Position numbers and translations under genes: made by a program
Shown here: in pieces, positions 1 to 8,365 of the stretch
Numbering within the stretch: position 1 is the first letter of the stretch
Layout: each line of letters starts with the position of its first letter
The notes under the pieces: generated by a model
The model's input: the letters and a program-made list of their open reading frames with translations, nothing else
What the model was told of the DNA's origin: nothing
Database searches by the model: none
Origin: Burkholderiales bacterium
Lineage (GTDB): Bacteria; Pseudomonadota; Gammaproteobacteria; Burkholderiales; Burkholderiaceae_D
NCBI GenBank assembly: GCA_016200895.1
Contig: JACQDX010000011.1
Coordinates: 1-32,665 of the forward strand
Reading direction: 5' to 3'
DNA: 32,665 bases

Positions 1-66
1 TATTACTTGCTTGCGTCTTTCATAGAGCGCTTCCGGCTTTAATTTTCTGCTGTCTATTTTTTCCAT
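1..66 (-). CDS. IS630-type transposase, N-terminal fragment cut by window edge
   Basis: Reading the minus strand from the ATG at 66 gives 22 open codons to the window edge, beginning MEKIDSRKLKPEALYERR. This resembles the N-terminus of IS630/Tc1-mariner-type transposases, which open with a basic helix just before a winged HTH. The rest of the gene lies outside the window. The identification rests on this short opening only, so the family is probable rather than certain. I could not fix the terminal inverted repeat in the 67-190 stretch. Confidence 0.5.
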   Translation of the reverse strand, partial: MEKIDSRKLKPEALYERRKQVI

Positions 67-259
67 CTCTTATTGACTGCACTTTTACATAAAAGTTCAT
101 CTATTTGAATGCCGGATCTATAAAGTACTGTCGTCGTCGCTACGGTGTAGTCGGGGTTTCAGACAACATGTTGCATGCCGACGTAACGAACCACCCTTGC
201 AAGGGTGGTTTCCTGAAGCGATAGCCTTGCTGGGACAATTTTGCGTAAGTCCTGATAAA
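67..259. other. intergenic stretch between transposase start and phnM end
   Basis: No gene is visible. It holds a short AT-rich inverted repeat at about 81-96 (acttttacataaaagt) just upstream of the transposase start, and the GC-rich palindrome described separately at 189-210. The end of the insertion element presumably lies here, but without its other end the terminal repeat cannot be placed. Confidence 0.4.
189..210. terminator. perfect 22-bp palindrome downstream of phnM
   Basis: The sequence aaccacccttgcaagggtgg continues to a perfect dyad with 11-bp arms and no loop bases. It lies 50 bp beyond the phnM stop and could end phnM transcription, but the following T-tract is weak on both strands. 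It could equally belong to the insertion-element end. Confidence 0.4.
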
Positions 260-1432
260 TTAAACAATTTGCCTGCCATCGCGCCATGCTGCGATCACCA
301 CTGGCAGCTTGTCGAGCATGCGCACACGGATAAAATCTGCCTTCAAACCTACTGCAATTTCTCCCCTGTCATCCAGACCCAAGGCCCGGGCCGGTGCCTT
401 GCTGACAGTGGCGATTGCCTTGGGCAGGTCATAGCCATCTTCCTGCAACATAAAGGCGGCCTGTAACAGGCTGGCAGGCACATAGTCGGAAGACAAAATG
501 TCGAGCAAATCATGCCTGGCCAATTCACCAGCAGAAACATTACCTGAATGCGAGCCGCCACGCACGCGATTAGGCGCGCCCATGACGATAGAGAGTCCTT
601 GCCGCCTCGCCATCTGTGCTGCCAACAGGCTGGTCGGGAATTCTGAAATACTGACGCCATCAGCCACGCCTTCATGCACATGCTCTGCGGTCGTATCATC
701 ATGCGAAGCCAGCGGGATAGGGTGCGCATGTTGCTGACATTGTCGTATGACGAGCTGGCGATTCTCAGCCACATGCCGTTGCTGGCGCTCCAACAAGATG
801 CCCAGCATCTTGTCGACTTTTTGTTCACTCCAGCCACGTTTGCCGGTGACATAGACACGGTAATGTGCCAGGTCTGTCCACTGGCGCTGGCCGGGAGTAT
901 GGTCCATCAGCGAGACCAGCTTGAGCCTGTCATCCTGCAGGAAGGGAGAGAAAAGGTGTAGCAAATCCGGTTCCGCCAGCTCCAGCCGCATATGCAGGAA
1001 ATGCTGAGCGCGCAACAAACCCGCCTGTTCCGCAATACGCAGACCATCTACACAAGGCTTCAGGGTTTGCATGCGCACACTATCGGGGTCAATATCACCT
1101 ACCGCTATCGCATCCAGCACCGTGGTAATGCCAGCTGCAGCGATTTGCGCATCATGCGCGAGTATCGCTGGCATGACGGGCCAGTGCACCTTGGGGCGTG
1201 GCATGAGGTGCTTTTCCATGTTGTCGGTATGCACTTCTACCAAACCAGGCAATAAATAATCACCTTGCCAGTCTTCGCCTGCCAACCCGGCATCGCTATC
1301 AGCCAATTCACTGATTTTGCCTTGGCTGACGACCATGGACCCAGAAAACAGGCTGTCGGCAGTGACGATGCGGGCGTTGCGTATTGTTAACAAAGCTTGG
1401 GAAATTGGGCCAGGGTCAGATGAAAAATTCAT
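260..1432 (-). CDS. phnM: alpha-D-ribose 1-methylphosphonate 5-triphosphate diphosphatase (PhnM)
   Basis: PhnM is a cytoplasmic amidohydrolase-fold enzyme of the C-P lyase pathway. It removes pyrophosphate from alkylphosphonate ribose triphosphate. The metal-binding segment GLVEVHTDNMEKH (HxD near residues 68-70) is followed by the family-typical MPRP, then LMDHTPGQRQ, ASHDDTTAEHV and GGSHSGN (residues about 292-298), all diagnostic of PhnM. Starting at the ATG at 1432 gives 390 aa, close to the usual 380. An upstream in-frame start at 1540 would add 36 residues of unrelated sequence, so it is not used. The C-P lyase core genes are not in the window and could lie beyond the transposase on the left. 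A DUF1045 phosphonate-cluster protein lies 1.2 kb away on the other strand. Confidence 0.93.
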   Translation of the reverse strand: MNFSSDPGPISQALLTIRNARIVTADSLFSGSMVVSQGKISELADSDAGLAGEDWQGDYLLPGLVEVHTDNMEKHLMPRPKVHWPVMPAILAHDAQIAAAGITTVLDAIAVGDIDPDSVRMQTLKPCVDGLRIAEQAGLLRAQHFLHMRLELAEPDLLHLFSPFLQDDRLKLVSLMDHTPGQRQWTDLAHYRVYVTGKRGWSEQKVDKMLGILLERQQRHVAENRQLVIRQCQQHAHPIPLASHDDTTAEHVHEGVADGVSISEFPTSLLAAQMARRQGLSIVMGAPNRVRGGSHSGNVSAGELARHDLLDILSSDYVPASLLQAAFMLQEDGYDLPKAIATVSKAPARALGLDDRGEIAVGLKADFIRVRMLDKLPVVIAAWRDGRQIV

Positions 1433-1709
1433 GGTGATGAAAAACTGTGTGGATACCGTCACCTTAGCATGATTTTGCGAATGAGCCAGCCAAGCAAAGC
1501 ACACTGGCAAGCTTGACAGCAACACATAGCAAGAACACATCTTGTTAGCTTAAACATCACGATTGCGCAATATAATTTTACCTTTTTTACTAAATCTTGT
1601 TTAGCTGATGCGCTTCAATTTCATACATTGTCTTGTACCATGACTGTTAGAGTCGACTAGTAAAAGGCCTGATCTCACGATGTTAATCACAAAATAACGG
1701 GTGGAAAAT

Positions 1710-2597
1710 ATGATGCGAAAAGCAATTGGTGGCATGACTGCCATGATGTGTCTGGCCTTGCCCCTGCTGGCACAAGCAGGCGATACGATAGGCAAAATAC
1801 GCAAAACCCAGACCCTGGTAATAGGTATCCGTGAAACCGCACCATTTTCATATACGGATGAAAACAAGCAGCCTCTCGGTTATTCGGTAGACCTGTGTCT
1901 GAAGGTGGCAGATGCCATCAAAAAAGAACTTAAAATGCCGGCCATGAAGATACAGTTTTACTCTGTAGACTCTACCACCCGCTTCACTGCCCTGCTGGAA
2001 GACAAAATAGACCTGGAATGCGGCAGCACCACCAATAATGCAGAAAGACGCAAAAAAGTTGCGTTTACCATCCCGCATTTCTTTTCCAGCGTGCGCGCTC
2101 TGGTGAAATCCGACAGCGGCATCAAGAACTGGCCGCAACTGCGCAACCGCACCGTTGTCACCACCAAGAGCACCACCACAGTGAAATTGTTGAATGACAG
2201 GAACGACACCAGCTCACTGAACATCAAACTGGTAGAAGGCAATAGCGACCAGGATTCTTTCAAGATGGTGGAAGACGGCAAGGCTGATGCCTTCCCTATG
2301 GATGACGTGTTGCTGTACAGCCTGCGTGCAGAATCCAAGTCACCAGCATCTTTCGCCATCGTTGGCGACCCTTTGTCGATCGAGCCCTACTCCATCATGA
2401 TGCGCAAGGATGATCCTGGCTTCAAGAAGATCGTTGATAGCGAGATGCTGAGACTCATTCATGAAAATGAAATCTACCGTATCTACGAAAAATGGTTTAC
2501 CAAACCGATACCACCAAAGAACGTCAACATGAATATGTCGATGGGCTTCTTGCTCAGGGATTCCTTGCGCTTCCCTACTGATCAGGTTGCTGACTGA
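1710..2597 (+). CDS. GltI-like amino-acid ABC transporter periplasmic binding protein
   Basis: This is a family 3 solute-binding protein of the glutamate/aspartate type. The N-terminus has a basic start, a hydrophobic core and an AQA-GD signal-peptidase site, so the product should be periplasmic. The mature part has the family core: RETAPFSYTD, PLGYSVDLC, the TTRFTALLEDKIDLECGSTT segment (given here in part) and DAFPMDDVLL. The start is taken at the first ATG (1710) behind a GGTGGA ribosome site; a GTG at 1701 is in frame but has no spacing for it. The 295-aa length is normal. No permease or ATPase gene is next to it, so it is an orphan binding protein sitting between phnM and the DUF1045 gene. 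Ligand inferred from family only. Confidence 0.88.
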   Translation: MMRKAIGGMTAMMCLALPLLAQAGDTIGKIRKTQTLVIGIRETAPFSYTDENKQPLGYSVDLCLKVADAIKKELKMPAMKIQFYSVDSTTRFTALLEDKIDLECGSTTNNAERRKKVAFTIPHFFSSVRALVKSDSGIKNWPQLRNRTVVTTKSTTTVKLLNDRNDTSSLNIKLVEGNSDQDSFKMVEDGKADAFPMDDVLLYSLRAESKSPASFAIVGDPLSIEPYSIMMRKDDPGFKKIVDSEMLRLIHENEIYRIYEKWFTKPIPPKNVNMNMSMGFLLRDSLRFPTDQVAD

Positions 2598-2615
2598 TCT
2601 ACGGTAAAAATAGGT

Positions 2616-3293
2616 ATGACAAGGTATGCCCTGTACTTCGCCCCTGATGGTGAATGGTGGCGGCGAGGTTCAACATGGCTGGGTCGTGATGCAGCAAACG
2701 GCCAGCAACTACCCCAGCCCGCCATCGCCGGGCTGGATACGGGCCTGCAAACGCAACCGACGCGGGATGCTCGCCGCTATGGTTTTCATGCCACCCTGAA
2801 GGCCCCTTTCCAGTTTGCTGATGGCTTGCCCGAGGCAGACTTGCGCCAGGCATTGCAAGAATTTTGCGCGCAGCAAAACAATATCCAGATACATGCGCCA
2901 CAGGTGCAATGGATGGGCAAATTTTTGGCCTTGCGACCAACCGGTGACCAGCCTGCGCTGGACGAATTTGCCTTTGCCTGCGTCAGTCACTTCGATCATT
3001 TCCGCGCAGCTATGAGTGAGGCTGAACTCGTGCGCCGTCAGCAAATGCCATTAAGTCCGCGTCAAAACGACTTGCTGCTGGAATGGGGTTACCCCTATAC
3101 GGCAGAAGAATTCCGCTTCCATATGACGCTGACTGACAAGCTGGATGCAGGAGCAGTTGCAGATAGTCTGCATGATGCCGCGGTCCAGTATTTCACTTTG
3201 CCTGAACCCTTAATCATCAACAGCATTGCCTTGTTTGTCGAACATCAGGCTGGTGCAGATTTTGAGTTGCTGGAGCGCTTTTTGTTTAGCTGA
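2616..3293 (+). CDS. DUF1045 phosphonate-cluster protein (2H phosphoesterase fold)
   Basis: This 225-aa protein begins with RYALYFAP and carries the two H-x-T motifs of the 2H phosphoesterase superfamily: GFHATLKAPF near residue 52 and FHMTLT near residue 170. DUF1045 proteins are known as phosphonate operon companions, usually encoded near phnM or phnN, and presumably act on a cyclic or ribose-linked phosphate. It follows the GltI-like gene by 18 bp on the same strand and may be cotranscribed with it. No strong ribosome site precedes the ATG. The exact reaction is not established from sequence. Confidence 0.88.
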   Translation: MTRYALYFAPDGEWWRRGSTWLGRDAANGQQLPQPAIAGLDTGLQTQPTRDARRYGFHATLKAPFQFADGLPEADLRQALQEFCAQQNNIQIHAPQVQWMGKFLALRPTGDQPALDEFAFACVSHFDHFRAAMSEAELVRRQQMPLSPRQNDLLLEWGYPYTAEEFRFHMTLTDKLDAGAVADSLHDAAVQYFTLPEPLIINSIALFVEHQAGADFELLERFLFS

Positions 3294-3313
3294 ATCACAC
3301 ACTCCTGAGTTCC

Positions 3314-3490
3314 TCAGACTGCATAATTAGCAACATGATCTGCCAATAAAGCCGAAACATGTCTCACCTTGGCCAGATGCTCATCTCGACGCGGTGTAAT
3401 CGCATGCAAGACCAAGTCAGGTAATTTCCGCTCGGGCAAGACTGGCACGACGCTGCCATTAGCCAAAGCGCTACGCGCTCGGTGCATGGC
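3314..3490 (-). pseudogene. LysR-type regulator, C-terminal remnant
   Basis: On the minus strand an open stretch ending at a TGA at 3314-3316 reads ARSALANGSVVPVLPERKLP and then a plausible tail ending LADHVANYAV. This matches the end of the effector-binding domain of LysR regulators (ADxLxxGxLVPVLPE type). No HTH or start codon is present: an in-frame stop lies just upstream at about 3500 and the sequence further upstream is unrelated. About 50 residues survive of a protein normally near 300. I read it as a truncated relic. Confidence 0.6.
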
Positions 3491-3698
3491 TGGGTGGCGT
3501 AGTCATCGTTATGGGATATGGATGGACCTCAACCGGCTGGCTGCATTGCTGGCACTGGGTGGACTCGCTATCTTTGGTCTATCGATCAAAAAATAAAATC
3601 AGAAAATACTGCCAGTATTCAGTCACCCCAAAAGCAGGCTAGAATGAGGATAGAGAAATGGCATAAAGTCCGGCTCGCTATTTTTGGGGAGAGTGCGC
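3491..3698. other. decayed stretch between LysR relic and small conserved gene
   Basis: No intact gene. A plus-strand reading around 3486-3590 (GGVVIVMGYGW, then STGW and HWVDSLSL) faintly recalls the last membrane helix region of cation diffusion facilitators, but it has no start or family-length context. It may be a second relic next to the LysR tail. The 3600-3690 part holds the ribosome site of the next gene. Confidence 0.3.
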
Positions 3699-4001
3699 AT
3701 GTCCATCACACCAGAGCAATTACAGGATTTAATGAGGGAAGTAGAGAAGGAAGACCCGATAGATTTTGCTGACCTGCCCTTTGAAGAAGATGAGCTGCGC
3801 GCCATCACTGCCCAGCATCTGTGCGACATGGCAGATGCCATGGAAAATTTCAGTAATGAAGACAGGCAAGTCACTTTGCTGGCAGTCGCGGCAAAATTGG
3901 TGCTGGAAAATCTGGTCTTGCATGTACAGTTACTACGCCAGCATGACATACCGGTGAGCCAGCAAGTGAGCAATCTTTTGCAAAACATCAAGAAAAAATA
4001 A
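3699..4001 (+). CDS. small conserved hypothetical acidic protein
   Basis: The 100-aa product begins MSITPEQLQDLM and is helical and acidic, with a DADLPFEED-like patch and a leucine-rich second half ending in NIKKK. I do not recognise a domain. The start is placed at the ATG at 3699 because a strong GGGGAGAG ribosome site sits seven bases upstream; the in-frame TTG at 3684 overlaps that site. It lies 19 bp before the alpha/beta hydrolase on the same strand and could be cotranscribed. Cytoplasmic; function unknown. Confidence 0.75.
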   Translation: MSITPEQLQDLMREVEKEDPIDFADLPFEEDELRAITAQHLCDMADAMENFSNEDRQVTLLAVAAKLVLENLVLHVQLLRQHDIPVSQQVSNLLQNIKKK

Positions 4002-4020
4002 ACATTCGCCATTCATCCGC

Positions 4021-4758
4021 ATGCCTGAATTCACCATATCTGGTACAGCACCAGCGCGTCAGTTCCTGCTCATCCCCGGCTTCATGTGTGATGCCAGTTT
4101 ATGGAAATTCATGTTGCCCGGACTGGAGCAATTGGGGCAAGTACGTGTCGCTGATTTGAATGAGGGTAACAGCATAGAAAGCATGGCGCAACGCCTGCTT
4201 CCGGCATTGCCAGATAAGGCCATCATCATCGGTTTTTCTCTGGGCGGCTATGTGGCGCGCCACTTGGCATGGCTGGCTCATCAAAAAAACAAAACCATAG
4301 GTGGCCTGGTTTTGCTGAACACTTCAGCACGCGCCAGCACAGAAGATGAAATCATAAAAAACCGCCAGCAAATCAAGCTGCTGGAACATTACCCTTACAA
4401 GGGCCAGACCATGACAGCCCTGCGCCGCGCCCTGCATCCTTTGCGTCAGGATGATAGCGTCATGCTGGCACATTTACAGGCCATGTCACTGGCACTTGGT
4501 AAGCAAGTCTTTTTGCAGCAACTGTCCATCGTGCGTGCAGATGGTCATCATGAACTGGCCGGGATTACTTGCCCTGCACTGGTCGCAGCCAGCAGAAATG
4601 ACCAGATGCGCAGCCTTGTGGAGTCAGAAAAACTGGCGCATGGATTACCACACGCCAAACTGCATATCATCGAAGATTGCGGTCATATGTCACCACTGGA
4701 AAAAGCGCCAGAACTCATCACCTCGTTACATGACTGGCTGCAGCAGCATGCAATTTGA
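4021..4758 (+). CDS. alpha/beta hydrolase
   Basis: A 245-aa alpha/beta-hydrolase fold protein. The oxyanion region LLIPGFMCD is followed by the nucleophile elbow GFSLGGY (Ser73), then a C-terminal acid turn ALVAASRNDQM and the catalytic histidine in DCGHMSPLEK. It has no signal peptide, so it is cytoplasmic. The length is that of small esterases and of MenH/BioH-like enzymes, but the substrate cannot be told. Its 3' end faces the CoA-transferase gene with only 8 bp between the stops. Confidence 0.88.
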   Translation: MPEFTISGTAPARQFLLIPGFMCDASLWKFMLPGLEQLGQVRVADLNEGNSIESMAQRLLPALPDKAIIIGFSLGGYVARHLAWLAHQKNKTIGGLVLLNTSARASTEDEIIKNRQQIKLLEHYPYKGQTMTALRRALHPLRQDDSVMLAHLQAMSLALGKQVFLQQLSIVRADGHHELAGITCPALVAASRNDQMRSLVESEKLAHGLPHAKLHIIEDCGHMSPLEKAPELITSLHDWLQQHAI

Positions 4759-4766
4759 GTCTAACT

Positions 4767-6173
4767 TTATGGCAGCCAGACTGGTGCATGTTGCCCAAGT
4801 GTAGGTGCAGGCAATTCAAAATGTGCGGGTGTCAGGCTCATTTTTTCTACCGGAGCAATCGCCTGCATCTCGCCAAAACCTGAGCTTGATGTCTGCAAGA
4901 ACCTGGCGATTTCATCGGGACGCAATTCTGCCGCATCTTCATGCAAACCACGTCTGGACATGGCTTGCAACCAGCGCCCCGTTTGCGCCAGCGATACCCT
5001 GACTTGCCAGCTACCACCTTCGACAGCACGTTTTTGCAAGGCCAGCATGGTCGCATATGCCAACAGGTAGCCGGTCGCATGATCCAGGGCCTGGAAAGGT
5101 AGCTTGCCGGGCGCTGCATTGCCAGCCGCGCGCCCTTCTGCATCCGCAATACCGCTGGCCGATTGCACCAGGCTATCAAAGCCACGCCTGTTTGCCCAGG
5201 GGCCGACGTGACCATACGCTGACAAGCTGACGTGTATCAAGCCTGGGCGCAATGCGCATAATTCTTCAATTGAATAACCAAGCTGGGCGATAGCACCGGG
5301 CCGGTAAGCTTGCATGAAAACATCGGCACCACGCACCAGCTCATGTAATTGCTGCCTCCCCCCGGCATTGCGCAAATCCAGTTGCGCTGAGCGTTTGCCA
5401 CGACCAGTATCCATGACCAGCAACATGATGTTGGGCAGGTGTGCTGCGCTTATCGCCAATACATCAGCCCCATGTTGTGCCAGTGTACGCGCACCTACAG
5501 GCGCCGCAATTACCCGCGATAAATCCAGCACACGGACACCGCTTAATGGACGCAAGGGAGTTTGTCCGCTACCTTGTTTCAATGGTATGACAGGGCCATC
5601 GGCTATCTTCCTGACTTCAAACAGGGGCAATTCAGCAATCGCCTGTGCCTGTGGATGCGCCTGCCATTCCTGCTCTGTGCGTATCATGGCAGCACACATG
5701 TCTGCATTGGCGAGTACCTGCTCCAGCTCAGCCGCCTGCCATCCGGCGATTGCTTTGGCGACTGCAGCGCGCTCTTCTGCACATTGCAAAACAGCAAGTA
5801 CGCCATCACGGTGATGCGGGAAGTTGGTATGCAATTGTATCCAGCGATCATCTCCCGCCTGATAGTAACCAGCAATCTTGTTCCAGGGATCATCAGCTGG
5901 CTTGCCATTGATACTGAGGTAGCGGTCACTCTTGAACATGGCAAGGGCATGACGTCTGTCCACCGTGATCTTTTGTTCAGATCCACCGCGTGCCTGCCAT
6001 AACTGTGCAACCATCAGCGCTTGCACGGCAATGCTGGCCGAGGCCACATCACCTACCGGGAAAGTCGATGGCAATTGGGCGCAGTCGCCGCTGAACGTCA
6101 GTTGCTGCAAGGCTTCAGGCTCGCCGCCACCCATTTGCCATAAAGACGCCAATAATGCTTCTGCCGACATCAT
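4767..6173 (-). CDS. family III CoA-transferase (CaiB/BaiF type)
   Basis: This enzyme class moves CoA between carboxylic acids. The 468-aa protein has the family core: LSGVRVLDLSRVIAAP, GRGKRSAQLDL, a GADVFMQAYRPG segment, HVSLSAYGHVGPW and RRGFDSLVQSASG, the last probably holding the catalytic aspartate. The N-terminal 200 residues also look family-derived (duplicated or partial domain), making it longer than the usual 400 aa. The start is the ATG at 6173, six bases behind GGGGAG; a far upstream in-frame ATG at 6281 would run into the divergent neighbour. It is divergent from an HTH-citrate synthase gene, which suggests joint control and a shared organic-acid/CoA pathway. Substrate unknown. 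Confidence 0.88.
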   Translation of the reverse strand: MMSAEALLASLWQMGGGEPEALQQLTFSGDCAQLPSTFPVGDVASASIAVQALMVAQLWQARGGSEQKITVDRRHALAMFKSDRYLSINGKPADDPWNKIAGYYQAGDDRWIQLHTNFPHHRDGVLAVLQCAEERAAVAKAIAGWQAAELEQVLANADMCAAMIRTEQEWQAHPQAQAIAELPLFEVRKIADGPVIPLKQGSGQTPLRPLSGVRVLDLSRVIAAPVGARTLAQHGADVLAISAAHLPNIMLLVMDTGRGKRSAQLDLRNAGGRQQLHELVRGADVFMQAYRPGAIAQLGYSIEELCALRPGLIHVSLSAYGHVGPWANRRGFDSLVQSASGIADAEGRAAGNAAPGKLPFQALDHATGYLLAYATMLALQKRAVEGGSWQVRVSLAQTGRWLQAMSRRGLHEDAAELRPDEIARFLQTSSSGFGEMQAIAPVEKMSLTPAHFELPAPTLGQHAPVWLP

Positions 6174-6293
6174 GCTCTCCCCAAAAAAATAAAACTGGCG
6201 CACAATGCGCTCACCTGATCTTGTATGTTTGCAGTCTAGAATCTGCATCGCCCTGTGGTCAATCTTGATTCTGCCTATCAATATAAATTAATC
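6174..6293. promoter_or_regulatory. divergent promoter region with two inverted repeats
   Basis: This 120-bp space separates the CoA-transferase and HTH-citrate synthase genes. It holds a perfect dyad gcgcacaatgcgc at 6198-6210 and a looser one, tgcagtctagaatctgca, at about 6230-6247. Since one of the divergent products has an N-terminal HTH, these are candidate operators for autoregulation. I could not find convincing -35/-10 pairs, so the promoters themselves are not placed. Confidence 0.45.
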
Positions 6294-7511
6294 GTGGATA
6301 ACACTCTTACTGCCAGACAAGCTGCCGAATTACTCGGCATCAGCCTGCCGACCTTATATTCCTACGTCAGCCGCGGCTTGCTGCAATCGCAGCAGTACCA
6401 AGGACAGAGGGCGAAACGCTATGTAAAGGAAGAAGTATTGCGCCTCCTGGCACGCAATACCGACAGTAAGCGGGCAGGCGGTGCTGCCGAATCAGCCATA
6501 GACTGGGGTGTACCTGTCCTGGAATCAAAAATCACGCAGGTAACAAATGGCAAGCTGTACTACCGTGGCCATGCTGTCGCTGAACTCGCAGGCACACATA
6601 CACTAGAACGGACCGCATGGATTTTGTGGAATAGCGACGCAAATCTTGATCTTCCCCAGACTTGCCTGACTGATTTGACTACACTGTGGCCAAAATTGCT
6701 GAGCCTGACTGCACATCTGTCACCCTACGAAAGAACCATCAGCATATTGCCCCTGCTGACTAAAACAGTAGAGGAAATGCCAGATATCCATGCGCATCAA
6801 AAAGCCATGTTATGGATGCATCTGACTGCAGCGGCGCTATTGGGTGTCGCACCTGACTATCAGGCATTTCACCAAAAACTCGCTACAGCATGGCAATTGA
6901 ATGAGGAACAAGCAGAACTGATACGCGCAGCCCTGGTCGTCAGCGCTGATCATGAGTTGAATGTGTCGACTTTTACTGTACGTTGTGTTGCCTCTGCAGG
7001 TGCGAACATGGGTATGGCATTAGTAGCTGGACTGGCCGCGCTCTCAGGCCCCAAACACGGTGGAGAAAGCCTGCGTGTCAGCCGCATGCTGCGTGCTGCA
7101 CTGGTCACGCCATCAAGTGACACCTCCAGTTTTTTGGCAAAACGCCTGCGCAGCCATGATGCCAGTCATCATTTTTCACCGAGGCTACCGGGCTTTGGTC
7201 ATCCACTCTACCCTGAAGGCGACCCGCGTGGTGCACTCATGATGAACATGCTCGACAGGAATAAGTATGCAGGCTTGTTTGCCGTGGCCGACATGGCAGA
7301 AGACCTGACCGGACAAAAGCTGAACATAGACTATGGCCTGGTCGCAGTCGAAATTGCCTGCCAATTGCCGTTGGGGGCAGCGCAAATCCTGTTCGCGCTG
7401 GGCCGCACAGCAGGCTGGATAGCCCATGCCATGGAACAGGTGGAAACAGGCCAGCTCATACGCCCTCGTGCCAGGTATGTGGGTAAATTCCCTGGCACTG
7501 CATCAGATTGA
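6294..7511 (+). CDS. citrate synthase family protein with N-terminal HTH domain
   Basis: Residues about 5-30 (LTARQAAELLGISLPTLYSY) form an excisionase/MerR-like helix-turn-helix. The remainder is a citrate synthase domain with its catalytic residues: His255 in PKHGGES, His303 in GFGHPLYPEGDPRG and Asp346 in NIDYG, followed by LGRTAGWIAHAMEQ. Citrate synthases condense acetyl- or propionyl-CoA with oxaloacetate. Here a DNA-binding domain is fused on, so the protein may be a CoA- or acid-sensing regulator, an enzyme, or both. The GTG at 6294 is the nearest start to the domain; another GTG at 6255 is possible. It is divergent from a CoA-transferase and its 3' end overlaps the convergent XRE gene by 9 bp. 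Confidence 0.88.
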   Translation: MDNTLTARQAAELLGISLPTLYSYVSRGLLQSQQYQGQRAKRYVKEEVLRLLARNTDSKRAGGAAESAIDWGVPVLESKITQVTNGKLYYRGHAVAELAGTHTLERTAWILWNSDANLDLPQTCLTDLTTLWPKLLSLTAHLSPYERTISILPLLTKTVEEMPDIHAHQKAMLWMHLTAAALLGVAPDYQAFHQKLATAWQLNEEQAELIRAALVVSADHELNVSTFTVRCVASAGANMGMALVAGLAALSGPKHGGESLRVSRMLRAALVTPSSDTSSFLAKRLRSHDASHHFSPRLPGFGHPLYPEGDPRGALMMNMLDRNKYAGLFAVADMAEDLTGQKLNIDYGLVAVEIACQLPLGAAQILFALGRTAGWIAHAMEQVETGQLIRPRARYVGKFPGTASD

Positions 7512-7739
7512 ATCAGGTTTCTGTATCGGGTCGACATCTGGCGTATAAGCCAGGATGTCGCCAGGCTGACATGCGAGCACTTGGCAAATTTTTTCAAGGG
7601 TATCAAAGCGTATCGCCTTGGCCTTGCCTGTCTTTAATACAGATAAATTTTGTGGTGTGATATCGACCAGTTCAGCCAGGGTATTCAGACGCATTTTGCG
7701 CTGGGCCAGGACGACATCAAGATTAACAGTAATGGGCAT
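7503..7739 (-). CDS. small XRE-family transcriptional regulator (YozG-like)
   Basis: The 78-aa product is almost entirely an HTH_3-type DNA-binding domain: MRLNTLAELVDITPQNLSVL and then KAIRFDTLEKICQVLACQPGDIL, the usual order for small Cro/CI-like regulators. Proteins of this kind are commonly encoded next to DUF2975 membrane proteins, as here: its start lies 7 bp beyond the DUF2975 stop on the same strand. It probably represses the pair's own promoter (see the palindrome at 8379-8390). Cytoplasmic. Confidence 0.9.
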   Translation of the reverse strand: MPITVNLDVVLAQRKMRLNTLAELVDITPQNLSVLKTGKAKAIRFDTLEKICQVLACQPGDILAYTPDVDPIQKPDSI

Positions 7740-7746
7740 AGCGTCC

Positions 7747-8334
7747 TCAGATGGTCAGTTCAGCTTCTTCATTGAGGTCTACGCCGATTTCCAGCGACCA
7801 GATCAGCAGCAAAAAAAACGCGATCAAGGCAAGTTGATCCAATACGCCACCAATAAAGGGGCCGATATCACCACGGCTGTTAGAACCTGGATAAAAATAA
7901 CTGAAAATGAGACATAAGAAATCTAAAACCAACTTTGCACTGACAAGTAGTAATTTTAAATTGAATGCTTTTTTCGCATGAAAAACTGCCTGCCTGTTAA
8001 AAATCTCTCCTTTATAAAAACAGGTTATTAAATTTTTCAAATGCCCAATAATCATAAATAGCAATGCAGAGAAAAAAAATGCTGCCATTGCCGCTGCTAT
8101 TTTTAGTTGCGTACTTATTCCACTTGCCAACAAAGAAGACAATCCATCGTCCACCGTAGCGGCTTTCGCGAGATAGCCTGCGATTGTCAAATCTCCGGAA
8201 GGTATTTTTGCCAGTACGAAAGGGAATAGCAAAGTCCCAAGCACAATAAAGATCATGGACAATACTGCCAAATATATAAAATATTTACTCAACTTCCGAA
8301 TACTGGCAATCCTGGCATGTTTCTGAACTTGCAT
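7747..8334 (-). CDS. DUF2975 family inner-membrane protein
   Basis: A 195-aa protein with four predicted membrane segments: residues about 18-42, 78-96, 122-140 and 160-180. The cytoplasmic tail is acidic (DLNEEAEL). Layout, length and the adjoining XRE gene match the DUF2975/YozG pairs found in many bacteria, whose function is unknown. The start ATG follows a clear AGGAG ribosome site. It leads a two-gene operon with the XRE regulator. Confidence 0.85.
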   Translation of the reverse strand: MQVQKHARIASIRKLSKYFIYLAVLSMIFIVLGTLLFPFVLAKIPSGDLTIAGYLAKAATVDDGLSSLLASGISTQLKIAAAMAAFFFSALLFMIIGHLKNLITCFYKGEIFNRQAVFHAKKAFNLKLLLVSAKLVLDFLCLIFSYFYPGSNSRGDIGPFIGGVLDQLALIAFFLLLIWSLEIGVDLNEEAELTI

Positions 8335-8365
8335 TTGGAACTCCTGATTGAATTAACTGATATAA

